Part shown: in pieces, positions 18,099 through 26,185 of the stretch
Numbering within the stretch: the stretch's first letter is position 1
How the letters are laid out: the number at the start of each line of letters is the position of its first letter
DNA from: Tritonibacter multivorans
GTDB lineage: Bacteria > Pseudomonadota > Alphaproteobacteria > Rhodobacterales > Rhodobacteraceae
DNA: 64,000 nucleotides
Assembly: GCF_001458415.1 (NCBI RefSeq)
Contig: NZ_CYSD01000042.1
Coordinates: 372,001-436,000, forward strand
Direction of reading: 5' to 3'
Program-made: the position numbers and the translations under genes
The notes under the pieces: model-generated
The model's input: only the letters and a program-made list of their open reading frames with translations
Databases searched by the model: none
What the model was told of the DNA's origin: nothing

Positions 18099-19241
18099 TT
18101 ACCGATCGTTCAGAAGGCTGCGCGCAACGATCACGCGCATGATTTCATTGGTTCCCTCAAGGATCTGATGCACCCGCAGGTCGCGGGCCAGTTTTTCGAT
18201 CCCATAGTCGGCCAGATAGCCATAGCCTCCATGCAACTGCAGGCAGCCGTCAACAATTTTAGAGCCCGCCTCGGTCACAAATTTCTTGGCCATGGCGCAG
18301 TGTTTGGCGGCGTCCGGCGCGCCCTGATCCAGCTTCCACGCCGCCTGTCGCAGAAAGACGCGGGCGGCCTGCAGTTCGATCTCCATATCTGCCAGCCGGA
18401 ACTGCAGCGCCTGAAACTGGTCGATGCTTTGGCCAAAGGCCTTGCGTTCGGACATATAGGTCAGGGTCTGGGTCAGTGCGGTTTGCGCAGCCCCCAGCGA
18501 ACAGGCGGCAATGTTCAACCGGCCACCGTCCAGCCCCTTCATCGCATAGGTGAAACCGCGGCCTTCTTCGCCGACTAGATTGTCCGCCGGCACCGCGCAA
18601 TTGTCGAACTGCACCTGCGTTGTTGGCTGGCTTTTCCAGCCCATTTTCTGCTCCAGCGCGCCAAAGCTGAGGCCGGGGGTGCCGTCCTCTATATAAAGGG
18701 TCGAAATCCCTTTGGGGCCGTCGTCCCCGGTGCGCACCATGCAGACATAGGCGTCCGAGTAGGAACCGCCTGAAATGAAGGCCTTGGTGCCGTTGACCAA
18801 ATAGCCATCGCTCGTTTTCTCGGCCCGGCTGCGCAGGGCGGCGGCGTCTGAGCCTGATCCGGGTTCGGTCAGGCAGTAGCTCAGCACGGTGTCCATCGCC
18901 AGAACCTGCGACATGACACGGGCCTTCAAGGCGTCACTGCCAAACATATCCAGCATTTTGGCGCACATATTGTGGATCGACAGAAAGGCCGCGACCGATG
19001 GACAAGCCATCGACAGGGCCTCGAAGACCAGTGTTGCGTCCAGATGGCTGAGGCCTGCGCCGCCTGCGTCTTCGGACACATAGAGCCCGCCAAACCCCAG
19101 CGCGCCAACCTCGGGCCAGAGCGTTTTGGGGATGGTGCCTGCGGCCTCCCAATCGCGGGCATGGGGGGCAATGTGATCCTGGCCAAAGGCATGGGCCATG
19201 TCGAATATTGCCGTTTGTTCCTCGGTCAGGGCAAAATCCAT
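18099..19241 (-). CDS. Acyl-CoA dehydrogenase, probably isobutyryl-CoA
   Basis: FAD flavoprotein of 380 residues that introduces the alpha-beta double bond into a short branched acyl-CoA and passes electrons to ETF. Signatures: YCLTEPGSGSDAAALRSRA, GGLNIAAC-like GGRLNIAACSLGAAQ, and the C-terminal QLHGGYGYLADYGIEKLARDLRVHQILEGTNEIMRV split by helices, with the catalytic Glu in LEGTNEI. First gene of the operon with the hydrolase and mmsB, so isobutyryl-CoA is the likely substrate. A 218-base divergent region separates it from the glycosyltransferase gene. An enoyl-CoA hydratase for the second step is not next to it. Confidence 0.93.
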   Translation of the reverse strand: MDFALTEEQTAIFDMAHAFGQDHIAPHARDWEAAGTIPKTLWPEVGALGFGGLYVSEDAGGAGLSHLDATLVFEALSMACPSVAAFLSIHNMCAKMLDMFGSDALKARVMSQVLAMDTVLSYCLTEPGSGSDAAALRSRAEKTSDGYLVNGTKAFISGGSYSDAYVCMVRTGDDGPKGISTLYIEDGTPGLSFGALEQKMGWKSQPTTQVQFDNCAVPADNLVGEEGRGFTYAMKGLDGGRLNIAACSLGAAQTALTQTLTYMSERKAFGQSIDQFQALQFRLADMEIELQAARVFLRQAAWKLDQGAPDAAKHCAMAKKFVTEAGSKIVDGCLQLHGGYGYLADYGIEKLARDLRVHQILEGTNEIMRVIVARSLLNDR

Positions 19242-19459
19242 CGGCTCCTCCTCGCGTGCGGATTTAATTGAACGTGTGTTTAATTATTGCCGACTGCGGC
19301 CGGTGTCGCAAGAAGATTTGCGATGAAATCAGCAGGTTTGCGCCGGTGTTCAGGGCTTCTTTACCACTGTCTGGCAAGACTGCAGCAAAGCCTGACCGGG
19401 AACCGGTCTGCCCGGAACAGGGCACGGGCAGAAGACAGCTTTGGAAGGAGCAGAAGGTC

Positions 19460-21304
19460 GTGACGCAGCAAAATGCCAATAACATCCTGTCACAGCGCAA
19501 GAAACAGGCGGGCGCCAACCCGGAATTTGCCGCCTTTGCGGATAAGGTTCAGGGGCAGAAAATGGCGCAGATAGCCTATGAGACCAAACATGGTCTGCGC
19601 AATCACAAATTTGCTGATGCTGATCCGAAAGAACAGGCTGCGAAGCTTCTGAAAGAATGTCGCAAGCTGTCCTTACGCGGCGAACGCAAACAGGCCATGG
19701 TTCTGCTGCGCAAAGCGATCGAGCTGGACGAAAAAAACGTCGAACTGCATCTGCAGATGGGCGATATGCTGGGCGACAAACCTGAAACCCGCGTTGAGGC
19801 GATGAAAAGCCTGATGATTGCGCTGCGGCTCGCCCCCAAGGACAGTAAGGTTTACCTGTCGCTGGGCAGTCTGCTGATGCAGATGGGCCGCGAAGCCGAA
19901 GCGATTGACTATTTTGAGCTGGCCGCGACCTTTAACCCCAAGAACGCGCTGGCGCTGTCGCGGATGATGCACCTGAAAGCGCACCGTCAGGACTGGAGCT
20001 TCTGGCCCAAGGTCAACCAGTATCTGAAGCCCTTCCGCGGCACCAAGCTGATTGCAGACCCTTTTGTGTTCCTGCCGCTGGTTGATGATGGCCAGTTCCA
20101 GAAGGAACGTTCGATTGCGCTGGCGAACTTCAGCTTTGACAACCGCAACACCACCAAGCTGGACCGTCCCGCGCGCGAACCGGGGGCGAAGATCCGGATT
20201 GGCTATTTCTCGAGCGATTTTTATGACCATGCGACCATGCACCTGATGGGTGGGATCTTTGAAAACCACGACCGCGATCAGTTCGAAATCTATGTCTATG
20301 ACTATGGCTCCGCGTTCCGGGATGCGGAAAATCAGCGGGTTCGCGATACGGTCGATGTGTTCCGCGATGTGCGCAATGTGCCCGGCGAAACCATTGTCAG
20401 CCTCGCGCGCCGGGACATGCTGGACATTGCCATAGACCTCAAAGGTCACACGCGCGGCGGACGTCTTGAGATGTTCAACAAGCGCGTCGCCCCGGTGCAG
20501 ATCGCCTATCTTGGCTATCCCGGCACCACAGGCGTGCGGGCGATGGATTACATGATTGGGGATGAGGTGACGATCCCCAACCGTCTGCAGAAACACTACT
20601 GCGAAAAAATCCTCTATATGCCGAACTGTTATCAGCCGACCGATGAAAACCGCTATATCGCGGAAACCGGCAAGACCCGCGCGGATCACGGCCTGCCGGA
20701 AGACGCCTTTGTCTTTGCCAGCTTTAACGGCGCCTATAAGGTGACGCCTGCGGAATTCGACATCTGGATGGAGCTGCTGAAAGAGGTCGAAAACTCTGTG
20801 CTGTGGTTCTATGTCGGGGAACGGGATCACTCCGACAGGCTGCGCGCGGAGGCCGAAAAGCGTGGCGTTGACGGATCGCGGATTATTGCAACGGGACGGT
20901 TTTCACCGGCCGAACACCTTGAACGGATGAAGCATGCGGATCTCTTCCTTGATGCGTTTGCCGTGAACGCGCACACAACCGCGTCTGAATCGCTGTGGGC
21001 TGGGGTGCCGATGGTCACCAAACTGGGCGATCAGTTCGCCGCGCGGGTTGCGGGCAGCGTCCTGACCGCTGCAGGACTTGAGGAACTGGTCGCCAAAACC
21101 CCACAGCAATACAAAGCGATTGCCCTGCGTCTGGCGACGGACCCGGATTATTTTGCCGAGGTGAAGGAAAAGCTGGAAACCTGCCCGCAGGACAGCGCGC
21201 TGTTTGACACGGTGGGATACACCCGCGATTTCGAGGCGCTTTTGGAGCAGGCCCATGAACGTCACATGGCCGGGAAATCCCCGCGCCACATGAGACTTAG
21301 CTAA
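19460..21304 (+). CDS. TPR / GT41 (O-GlcNAc transferase-like) glycosyltransferase
   Basis: A 614-residue protein with TPR repeats (residues about 55-175; for example KLSLRGERKQAMVLLRKAIE and the next unit with LRLAPKDSKVYLSLGSLL) and a catalytic region resembling the SPINDLY/O-GlcNAc transferase family: IGYFSSDFYDHATMHLMGG, DIAIDLKGHTRGGR, PVQIAYLGYPGTTG, FNGAYKVTP, and the nucleotide-sugar site DAFAVNAHTTASESLWAGVP. It probably transfers a sugar to Ser/Thr of a protein; the acceptor is unknown. The GTG at 19460 is chosen because GGAAGGAG lies 9 bases upstream. It lies inside the valine region but is transcribed the other way. Confidence 0.9.
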   Translation: MTQQNANNILSQRKKQAGANPEFAAFADKVQGQKMAQIAYETKHGLRNHKFADADPKEQAAKLLKECRKLSLRGERKQAMVLLRKAIELDEKNVELHLQMGDMLGDKPETRVEAMKSLMIALRLAPKDSKVYLSLGSLLMQMGREAEAIDYFELAATFNPKNALALSRMMHLKAHRQDWSFWPKVNQYLKPFRGTKLIADPFVFLPLVDDGQFQKERSIALANFSFDNRNTTKLDRPAREPGAKIRIGYFSSDFYDHATMHLMGGIFENHDRDQFEIYVYDYGSAFRDAENQRVRDTVDVFRDVRNVPGETIVSLARRDMLDIAIDLKGHTRGGRLEMFNKRVAPVQIAYLGYPGTTGVRAMDYMIGDEVTIPNRLQKHYCEKILYMPNCYQPTDENRYIAETGKTRADHGLPEDAFVFASFNGAYKVTPAEFDIWMELLKEVENSVLWFYVGERDHSDRLRAEAEKRGVDGSRIIATGRFSPAEHLERMKHADLFLDAFAVNAHTTASESLWAGVPMVTKLGDQFAARVAGSVLTAAGLEELVAKTPQQYKAIALRLATDPDYFAEVKEKLETCPQDSALFDTVGYTRDFEALLEQAHERHMAGKSPRHMRLS

Positions 21305-21323
21305 TTCCCCCAAAAACACGCAC

Positions 21324-21358
21324 ACACCCCGGGCCCTGATTGGACGCCGGGGTGTTTT
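21324..21358. terminator. Bidirectional terminator between glycosyltransferase and L,D-transpeptidase genes
   Basis: Perfect stem ACACCCCGG / CCGGGGTGT with TTTT after it on the plus strand and a CCAAAAAC stretch that gives GTTTTTGG on the minus strand. The two genes converge here. Confidence 0.85.
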
Positions 21359-21362
21359 GCCT

Positions 21363-21995
21363 TTACAGGATGCGCACCTGCGTGCCGATTTTCACCATGG
21401 GGAACAGGGCTTCAACGTGTTGATTGTAAAGCCCGATGCAGCCGGATGAGCTTTGGCGGCCGATCTTGCGTGTGTCATGGGTGCCGTGGATCAGATAGGC
21501 GGGCCAGGTCAGATACATGGCGCGGGTGCCCAGCGGATTGCCATGGGCGCCACCTTCGATGCGTTCCGGCAGGCTCGGGTCGCGTTCGCGCATGCTGGAG
21601 GTCGGGGTCCAGCTGGGATTCTCACGCTTGCGCACCACTTCGGTATAGCCGCGTTTCGTCAACTCTTCGTTCATCGGCACCGACGACGGGAACAGGCGAT
21701 AGGTTTCACCGTCACCGCCCCAAAAGTGTAGCGCGCGGCTGTCAATATCGGCCAGCAGACAGCCAACACCCAGCGTTTCAAAATGGTCCTGCCAGTTCTG
21801 CTGACGGAAGGCCGAGGTGTTGCGCGTCACCGGAACCTGCGTGCGGATTGCGGGTTCGTTCTGCGGAAATGCGTCCGTGGATTGCGCCAGCAGCAGATTT
21901 GGGGCGGCCAGTGTTGCGCCAACGCCAGCGCCAAGGCCGGTCAGCAGGTGGCGACGCGACAGGGACGACAGCGCGGGTTTGGACGGGCGGGACAT
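21363..21995 (-). CDS. Tat-exported L,D-transpeptidase (YkuD)
   Basis: A 210-residue protein with a twin-arginine signal (SSLSRRHLLTGLGAGVG, cleavage likely near AQS at residue 38), so exported folded to the periplasm. The C-terminal YkuD domain has the His of HGTHDTRKIG and the nucleophilic Cys of SSSGCIGLYN near residue 190; GNPLGTRAMYL is also typical. Such enzymes crosslink peptidoglycan 3-3 or attach proteins to it. The usual Arg after the Cys-Ile is replaced by Gly, a common variant in this clade as far as I know. It converges with the glycosyltransferase gene and follows mmsA on the same strand after a terminator. Confidence 0.93.
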   Translation of the reverse strand: MSRPSKPALSSLSRRHLLTGLGAGVGATLAAPNLLLAQSTDAFPQNEPAIRTQVPVTRNTSAFRQQNWQDHFETLGVGCLLADIDSRALHFWGGDGETYRLFPSSVPMNEELTKRGYTEVVRKRENPSWTPTSSMRERDPSLPERIEGGAHGNPLGTRAMYLTWPAYLIHGTHDTRKIGRQSSSGCIGLYNQHVEALFPMVKIGTQVRIL

Positions 21996-22098
21996 GGGAA
22001 CTCCGGTCGAAAAATGAACACAGGCAACATATTGCCACCGGCTGCCCTTGGCCAGAGGGCGCGTTCTGACGGTTGCGTGATCAGCGGGTGAACGCGCA

Positions 22099-22132
22099 AA
22101 CGGAAACGGGCCGCCCTAAACTGGACGGCCCG
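22099..22132 (-). terminator. Terminator after mmsA
   Basis: On the minus strand CGGGCCG / CGGCCCG with additional inner pairs, followed by TTTCCGTTT. It lies 28 bases beyond the mmsA stop. Confidence 0.7.
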
Positions 22133-22159
22133 ATGACTTTACCGATTTAGGGCAGGGGG

Positions 22160-23659
22160 TTAGTCCATCGCCTTGAAGTTGAACTCGCCACCGTCCTTAA
22201 TGCCCGAGAACCAACGCGAGGTCACGGTCTTGGTGCGGGTGTAGAATTTGAAAGCATCGGGGCCGTATTGGTTCAGGTCGCCAAAGGCCGATTTCTTCCA
22301 GCCGCCAAAGGTGTGGTAGGACAGCGGCACCGGGATCGGGAAGTTGATGCCGACCATGCCGACGTTCACACGGTGGGCAAAGTCCCGCGCGGTGTCGCCA
22401 TCAGCGGTATAGATCGCCGTGCCATTGCCATAAGCATTGTCCTTCACGAGGTTCAGCGCGTCCTCATAATTGTCCATGCGGACGGTGGACAGAACCGGAC
22501 CAAAGATTTCCTCTTTGTAGATGTCCATGTCGGCGGTCACATCGTCAAACAGGGTCGGGCCCACGAAATAGCCGTTCTCGTAACCTTGCAGGGACAGGCC
22601 GCGACCGTCGGTAACCAGCGTTGCGCCTTGTTCGACACCGCTGTCGATCAGACCTTCGATGCGCGCCTTGGCTTGCGGGGTGATGACGGGGCCATAGTCG
22701 ATGTCCTCACCAGCGGTGTAGGGGCCAACCTTCAGCTTCTCAATCCGCGGGATCAGGCGTTCGATCAGACCATCGGCGGTTTCTTTGCCCACGGGCACAG
22801 CCACCGAAATCGCCATGCAGCGTTCGCCAGCCGCGCCAAAGCCTGCGCCAACCAGCGCGTCTGCCGCTTTGTCGAGGTCCGCGTCGGGCATGATCAGCAT
22901 GTGGTTTTTCGCACCGCCAAAGCACTGCGCGCGCTTGCCGTTGGTGGCCGCGCGACCATAGATGTACTGCGCGATGGGGGTGGAGCCGACAAAACCCACC
23001 GCCTGAATGGTTTCATTGTCGAGGATCGCATCCACGGCTTCTTTGTCGCCATTGACAACCTGCAAAACGCCGTCCGGCAGGCCTGCTTCTTTCAGCAGTT
23101 CTGCAAGATAAAGCGAGGTGGAGGGAACGCGTTCCGACGGCTTCAGGATCATCGCATTGCCGCAGGACAGGGCGGGGGCCATTTTCCACAGCGGGATCAT
23201 CGCCGGGAAGTTGAAGGGCGTGATGCCTGCAACCACACCCAGCGGCTGGCGCATGGAGTAGAGGTCGATGCCCGGGCCACCTGCGTCGGTGTATTCGCCC
23301 TTGAGCATATGAGGCGCGCCCATGCAGACCTCGACCACTTCCAGACCGCGCTGCACGTCGCCGCGTGCGTCCGGCAGGGTCTTGCCGTGTTCACGGGCGA
23401 CCAGCTCGGCCAGCTTGTCCATGTTCTCGTTGATGAGCGCGCCGAATTTCATCATCACGCGAGCGCGTTTCTGCGGGTTGGTGGCCGCCCAGATTTTCTG
23501 CGCCTCGGCCGCTTTGGCAATGGCGGCGTCCATTTCGTCCTTGGTGGCCAGCGGCACACGCGCTTGCACTTCGCCGGTGGCGGGGTTCAGAACGTCGGAA
23601 AAGCGGCCAGATGTGCCAGCAACCAGTTCGCCGTCGATGTAGTGGGATAGATCCTGCAT
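22160..23659 (-). CDS. mmsA: Methylmalonate-semialdehyde dehydrogenase (CoA-acylating)
   Basis: Converts methylmalonate semialdehyde to propionyl-CoA (and malonate semialdehyde to acetyl-CoA) with NAD+ and CoA, the last step of distal valine degradation. The 499-residue protein has SRQPLGVVAGITPFNFPAM-type N-terminal blocks, the cofactor loop VGSTPIAQYIY, catalytic Cys in AAGERCMAIS near residue 285, and the C-terminal GGWKKSAFGDLNQYG. The ATG at 23659 follows GGAGGA at the right distance; the frame continues 33 codons upstream without conservation. It is divergent from a LysR gene with a large symmetric dyad between them, which suggests dedicated regulation. Confidence 0.96.
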   Translation of the reverse strand: MQDLSHYIDGELVAGTSGRFSDVLNPATGEVQARVPLATKDEMDAAIAKAAEAQKIWAATNPQKRARVMMKFGALINENMDKLAELVAREHGKTLPDARGDVQRGLEVVEVCMGAPHMLKGEYTDAGGPGIDLYSMRQPLGVVAGITPFNFPAMIPLWKMAPALSCGNAMILKPSERVPSTSLYLAELLKEAGLPDGVLQVVNGDKEAVDAILDNETIQAVGFVGSTPIAQYIYGRAATNGKRAQCFGGAKNHMLIMPDADLDKAADALVGAGFGAAGERCMAISVAVPVGKETADGLIERLIPRIEKLKVGPYTAGEDIDYGPVITPQAKARIEGLIDSGVEQGATLVTDGRGLSLQGYENGYFVGPTLFDDVTADMDIYKEEIFGPVLSTVRMDNYEDALNLVKDNAYGNGTAIYTADGDTARDFAHRVNVGMVGINFPIPVPLSYHTFGGWKKSAFGDLNQYGPDAFKFYTRTKTVTSRWFSGIKDGGEFNFKAMD

Positions 23660-23702
23660 GGGAAATCCTCCAAAAAGTAGTGACGTTGGCCCTAGCTTAG
23701 GC

Positions 23703-23750
23703 TTGCAAAAATCCCAGATGAACAGAAAAGTTCTCAAATGGGGTTTGCAA
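23703..23750. promoter_or_regulatory. Two-tier inverted repeat between mmsA and its LysR gene
   Basis: TTGCAAA-N10-GAAC-N6-GTTC-N10-TTTGCAA. Both arm pairs are perfect and share one centre at 23726/23727. The element lies 44 bases before mmsA and 103 bases before the LysR start. A LysR tetramer-type operator is the likely role. Confidence 0.65.
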
Positions 23751-23852
23751 AAACGCAATGGCTAACGGCTCATTAACGAATTAAAGGCTAGGGTCGCGTT
23801 GTCTCGCAAAAGAGATGTCCGCTGAAGAATTTGGCAGGAGAGGTCCACGAAG

Positions 23853-24749
23853 ATGGATGCACAATGGGATGATATGAAAGTTTTCCTCGCGGTTGCGCGG
23901 GAAAGCAGCCTGTCGGGGGCTGGGCGGATCCTGAAGATGGACCCCGCCACCGTGGGGCGCCGGGTGCAGCGGTTTGAAACCGCAATGGACACCACATTAT
24001 TTGTGAAATCGCCGCAGGGCTACGCGCTCAGTGCGGCCGGGGACCGTCTGCTGGCCCATGCAGAGGCCGCCGAACAGGCCATGCGGGCCGGGCGCGAAGC
24101 GCTGAGCGGCCCGCGCGAAACCCTGTCAGGCCAGATCCGCCTTGGCGCACCGGATGGCTGTGCCAACTATCTGCTGCCACAGGTTTGTGCTGAAATTTCA
24201 AAGGCTAATCCGGATCTGGATATTCAGATTGTGGCGCTGCCGCGGATGATCAACCTCAGCCGTCGCGAGGCGGATATGGCCATCACCGTGTCGGCGCCAA
24301 CGGCCGGCAAGCTGCTGGTGCAGAAGATCACCGACTACAAACTCCACCTCGCGGCCTCGCGGCACTACCTGCGTGAACGCCAGGAAATCACTCAGCTGGA
24401 ACAGCTGAAAGATCACAAGATGATCGGTTATATCCCCGATATGATTTTTGACCGGGAGCTGGATTACCTGGCCGACCTCGGGGTGGAGCGGGTGCAACTG
24501 GCATCCAGTTCGGTCTCGGTGCAGGTGCGGATGGCGGCCGAGGGCGCAGGCCTCAGCGTGATGCACGATTTTGCGCTGCCTTCACACCGCGTGTTGCGCA
24601 AGGTGCTGAAAGATCAGGTAAGCTTAACCAGATCGTTTTACCTTGTCCGACACCAGGGGGATCAACGCAGCGAACGTCTCAACCGTTTTGCAACCGCTCT
24701 GACCCGCGGCATTCGCGACGAAGTGGCACGACTGGAAGGCTTGACTTGA
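23853..24749 (+). CDS. LysR-family regulator, probable mmsA regulator
   Basis: A 298-residue regulator. The N-terminal helix-turn-helix (residues about 5-65) reads MDAQWDDMKVFLAVARESS and GRILKMDPATVGRRVQRFE, and is followed by a linker helix and an effector domain (LSGQIRLGAPDGCANYLLP). It is divergent from mmsA with a 48-base symmetric element in between, the classical layout for a LysR activator of the neighbouring gene. The effector may be an intermediate of the valine pathway, by inference. The CBS-domain gene follows 54 bases downstream on the same strand. Confidence 0.92.
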   Translation: MDAQWDDMKVFLAVARESSLSGAGRILKMDPATVGRRVQRFETAMDTTLFVKSPQGYALSAAGDRLLAHAEAAEQAMRAGREALSGPRETLSGQIRLGAPDGCANYLLPQVCAEISKANPDLDIQIVALPRMINLSRREADMAITVSAPTAGKLLVQKITDYKLHLAASRHYLRERQEITQLEQLKDHKMIGYIPDMIFDRELDYLADLGVERVQLASSSVSVQVRMAAEGAGLSVMHDFALPSHRVLRKVLKDQVSLTRSFYLVRHQGDQRSERLNRFATALTRGIRDEVARLEGLT

Positions 24750-24803
24750 GGGGATGTTGCGGCAACGCTTGGAATTGGGACATAAAATTTCAAAGGTGTG
24801 CTC

Positions 24804-25238
24804 ATGCTCGTGAAGTCTATTCTGAATTCCAAGGCCATCGCCGAGATCGTCACGATCGAGGCCGGCGCCACCATCTCTGAGGCCGCAGCGCTGCTGGCCA
24901 AACATGGGATCGGCACCGTTGTGGTGTCCTCGGATGGTGTCAAAGCCGAAGGTATCCTGTCGGAGCGTGATATTGTCCGGCACCTCGCCAAGGTGGGATC
25001 TGCCTGTCTGGACAAGACCGTGGGCGATTACATGACCAAGAAGGTGATCACCTGCACCTCGGAATCCAATGCCGAAGCCGCGCTGCAAACCATGACGGAC
25101 GGTCGGTTCCGCCACATGCCGGTGGTGGATGATGGCAAACTGGTGGGCCTGATTTCACTGGGCGATGTGGTCAAGGCGCAGCTCTCTGAGGTCGCGATGG
25201 AGAAATCCGCGCTTGAAGGCATGATTATGGGTCACTGA
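24804..25238 (+). CDS. CBS-pair protein
   Basis: A 144-residue soluble protein made of two CBS motifs (residues about 5-62 and 72-132), which together form one Bateman module. Seen: AAALLAKHGIGTVVVSSDG, GILSERDIVRHLAK and RFRHMPVVDDGKLVGLISLGDVVK. Such stand-alone modules bind adenine nucleotides, NAD-type ligands or SAM and control partner proteins, but the partner is unknown here. ATG 24804 with AAAGG 7 bases upstream is preferred to the GTG 6 bases earlier. It follows the LysR gene and precedes coaD with 152 bases between, so linkage to either is uncertain. Confidence 0.9.
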   Translation: MLVKSILNSKAIAEIVTIEAGATISEAAALLAKHGIGTVVVSSDGVKAEGILSERDIVRHLAKVGSACLDKTVGDYMTKKVITCTSESNAEAALQTMTDGRFRHMPVVDDGKLVGLISLGDVVKAQLSEVAMEKSALEGMIMGH

Positions 25239-25390
25239 CCGTCAATTTGGGGCAGGGGCGGTGGCCAATCCGCCCTGCTTCATTCTGACGCTGGGTCTCT
25301 TGTGAGCTTCCGTATTTTCACGTACTTGCAATAGACTGCGCAAAATGGTTGCGTGCAGCCCAGACAAATCTGAGCCAGGAGGGCGCCCAT

Positions 25391-25885
25391 ATGCGCACCG
25401 GTCTATACCCCGGAACCTTCGACCCGATCACATTGGGTCATGTCGATATTATCCGCCGCGCCGCGGCGCTGGTGGACAAGCTGGTGATCGGTGTTGCGAT
25501 CAACCGCGATAAGGGGCCTTTGTTCACGCTGGAAGAACGCGTGGCGATGATCCAGGCCGAATGCGCCGAACTCAGCGCGCAGACGGGGACCGAGATTGTG
25601 GTGCACCCCTTTGAGAACCTGCTGATCGACTGTGCCCGCGATGTCGGGGCAAACATCATTATTCGCGGCCTGCGGGCTGTGGCGGATTTTGAATATGAAT
25701 TCCAGATGGTTGGCATGAACCGCGCGCTCGACGCGGAGATCGAGACCGTGTTCCTGATGGCCGAAGCGCGCCATCAGGCGATTGCATCGAAGCTGGTGAA
25801 AGAAATTGCCAGACTGGGCGGGGATGTGTCCGGTTTTGTGACACCGCTGGTCGATGAAAAGCTGAAGGAACGTTTGCGCGGCTAA
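25391..25885 (+). CDS. coaD: Pantetheine-phosphate adenylyltransferase
   Basis: Transfers AMP from ATP to 4'-phosphopantetheine, the penultimate step of coenzyme A synthesis. The 164-residue protein has the nucleotidyltransferase start MRTGLYPGTFDPITLGHVD with the T/HxGH-type motif, RGLRAVADFEYEFQM in the middle, and the C-terminal SSxxVKEIA-like SKLVKEIARLGGDVSGFV. The ATG at 25391 follows GGAGGG; an in-frame start 14 codons earlier lacks conservation. A clear terminator follows. Single-gene unit. Confidence 0.97.
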   Translation: MRTGLYPGTFDPITLGHVDIIRRAAALVDKLVIGVAINRDKGPLFTLEERVAMIQAECAELSAQTGTEIVVHPFENLLIDCARDVGANIIIRGLRAVADFEYEFQMVGMNRALDAEIETVFLMAEARHQAIASKLVKEIARLGGDVSGFVTPLVDEKLKERLRG

Positions 25886-25910
25886 GCGTTGTGACAGCTC
25901 AAAGACAGTC

Positions 25911-25936
25911 AAAGCCGGGCAGTGTCCCGGCTTTTT
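25911..25936 (+). terminator. Terminator after coaD
   Basis: Perfect 9-base stem AAAGCCGGG / CCCGGCTTT with CAGTGT loop and a T run. Confidence 0.9.
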
Positions 25937-25963
25937 GCTTTGATCGCAGGGCGGCCCCCTGCC

Positions 25964-26107
25964 TCAGCGCCAGAAGGCCACCCAGTGCAGCAGGTCAATG
26001 AACTTTTTGCCCAGAAACACAATGTGCTGGTCGCCAAACAGCAGCACATCCAGCGTGAGGGCAAGACAGAGGAAAAGGCCAATGCCGATTGCAATACGAT
26101 TGGTCAT
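25964..26107 (-). CDS. Small membrane protein downstream of gap
   Basis: A 47-residue protein with one hydrophobic helix (MTNRIAIGIGLFLCLALTLD) and a C-terminal amphipathic segment ending HWVAFWR. Short proteins of this kind next to gap recur in roseobacter genomes as far as I recall, but no function is known. I chose the ATG at 26107; the frame is open 20 codons further up but that overlaps the gap terminator. It lies 79 bases beyond the gap stop, separated by that terminator, so partial read-through could express it. Confidence 0.7.
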   Translation of the reverse strand: MTNRIAIGIGLFLCLALTLDVLLFGDQHIVFLGKKFIDLLHWVAFWR

Positions 26108-26120
26108 ATTCGTCCCGGAA

Positions 26121-26156
26121 AAGGAAAACGCCCGGTCAGATATGCCTGACCGGGCG
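26121..26156 (-). terminator. Terminator after gap
   Basis: On the minus strand a perfect 11-base stem CGCCCGGTCAG / CTGACCGGGCG with a six-base loop, followed by TTTTCCTTTT. Confidence 0.9.
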
Positions 26157-26185
26157 AAAATTCTCAAGGCTTGTGGGGCTGATGA

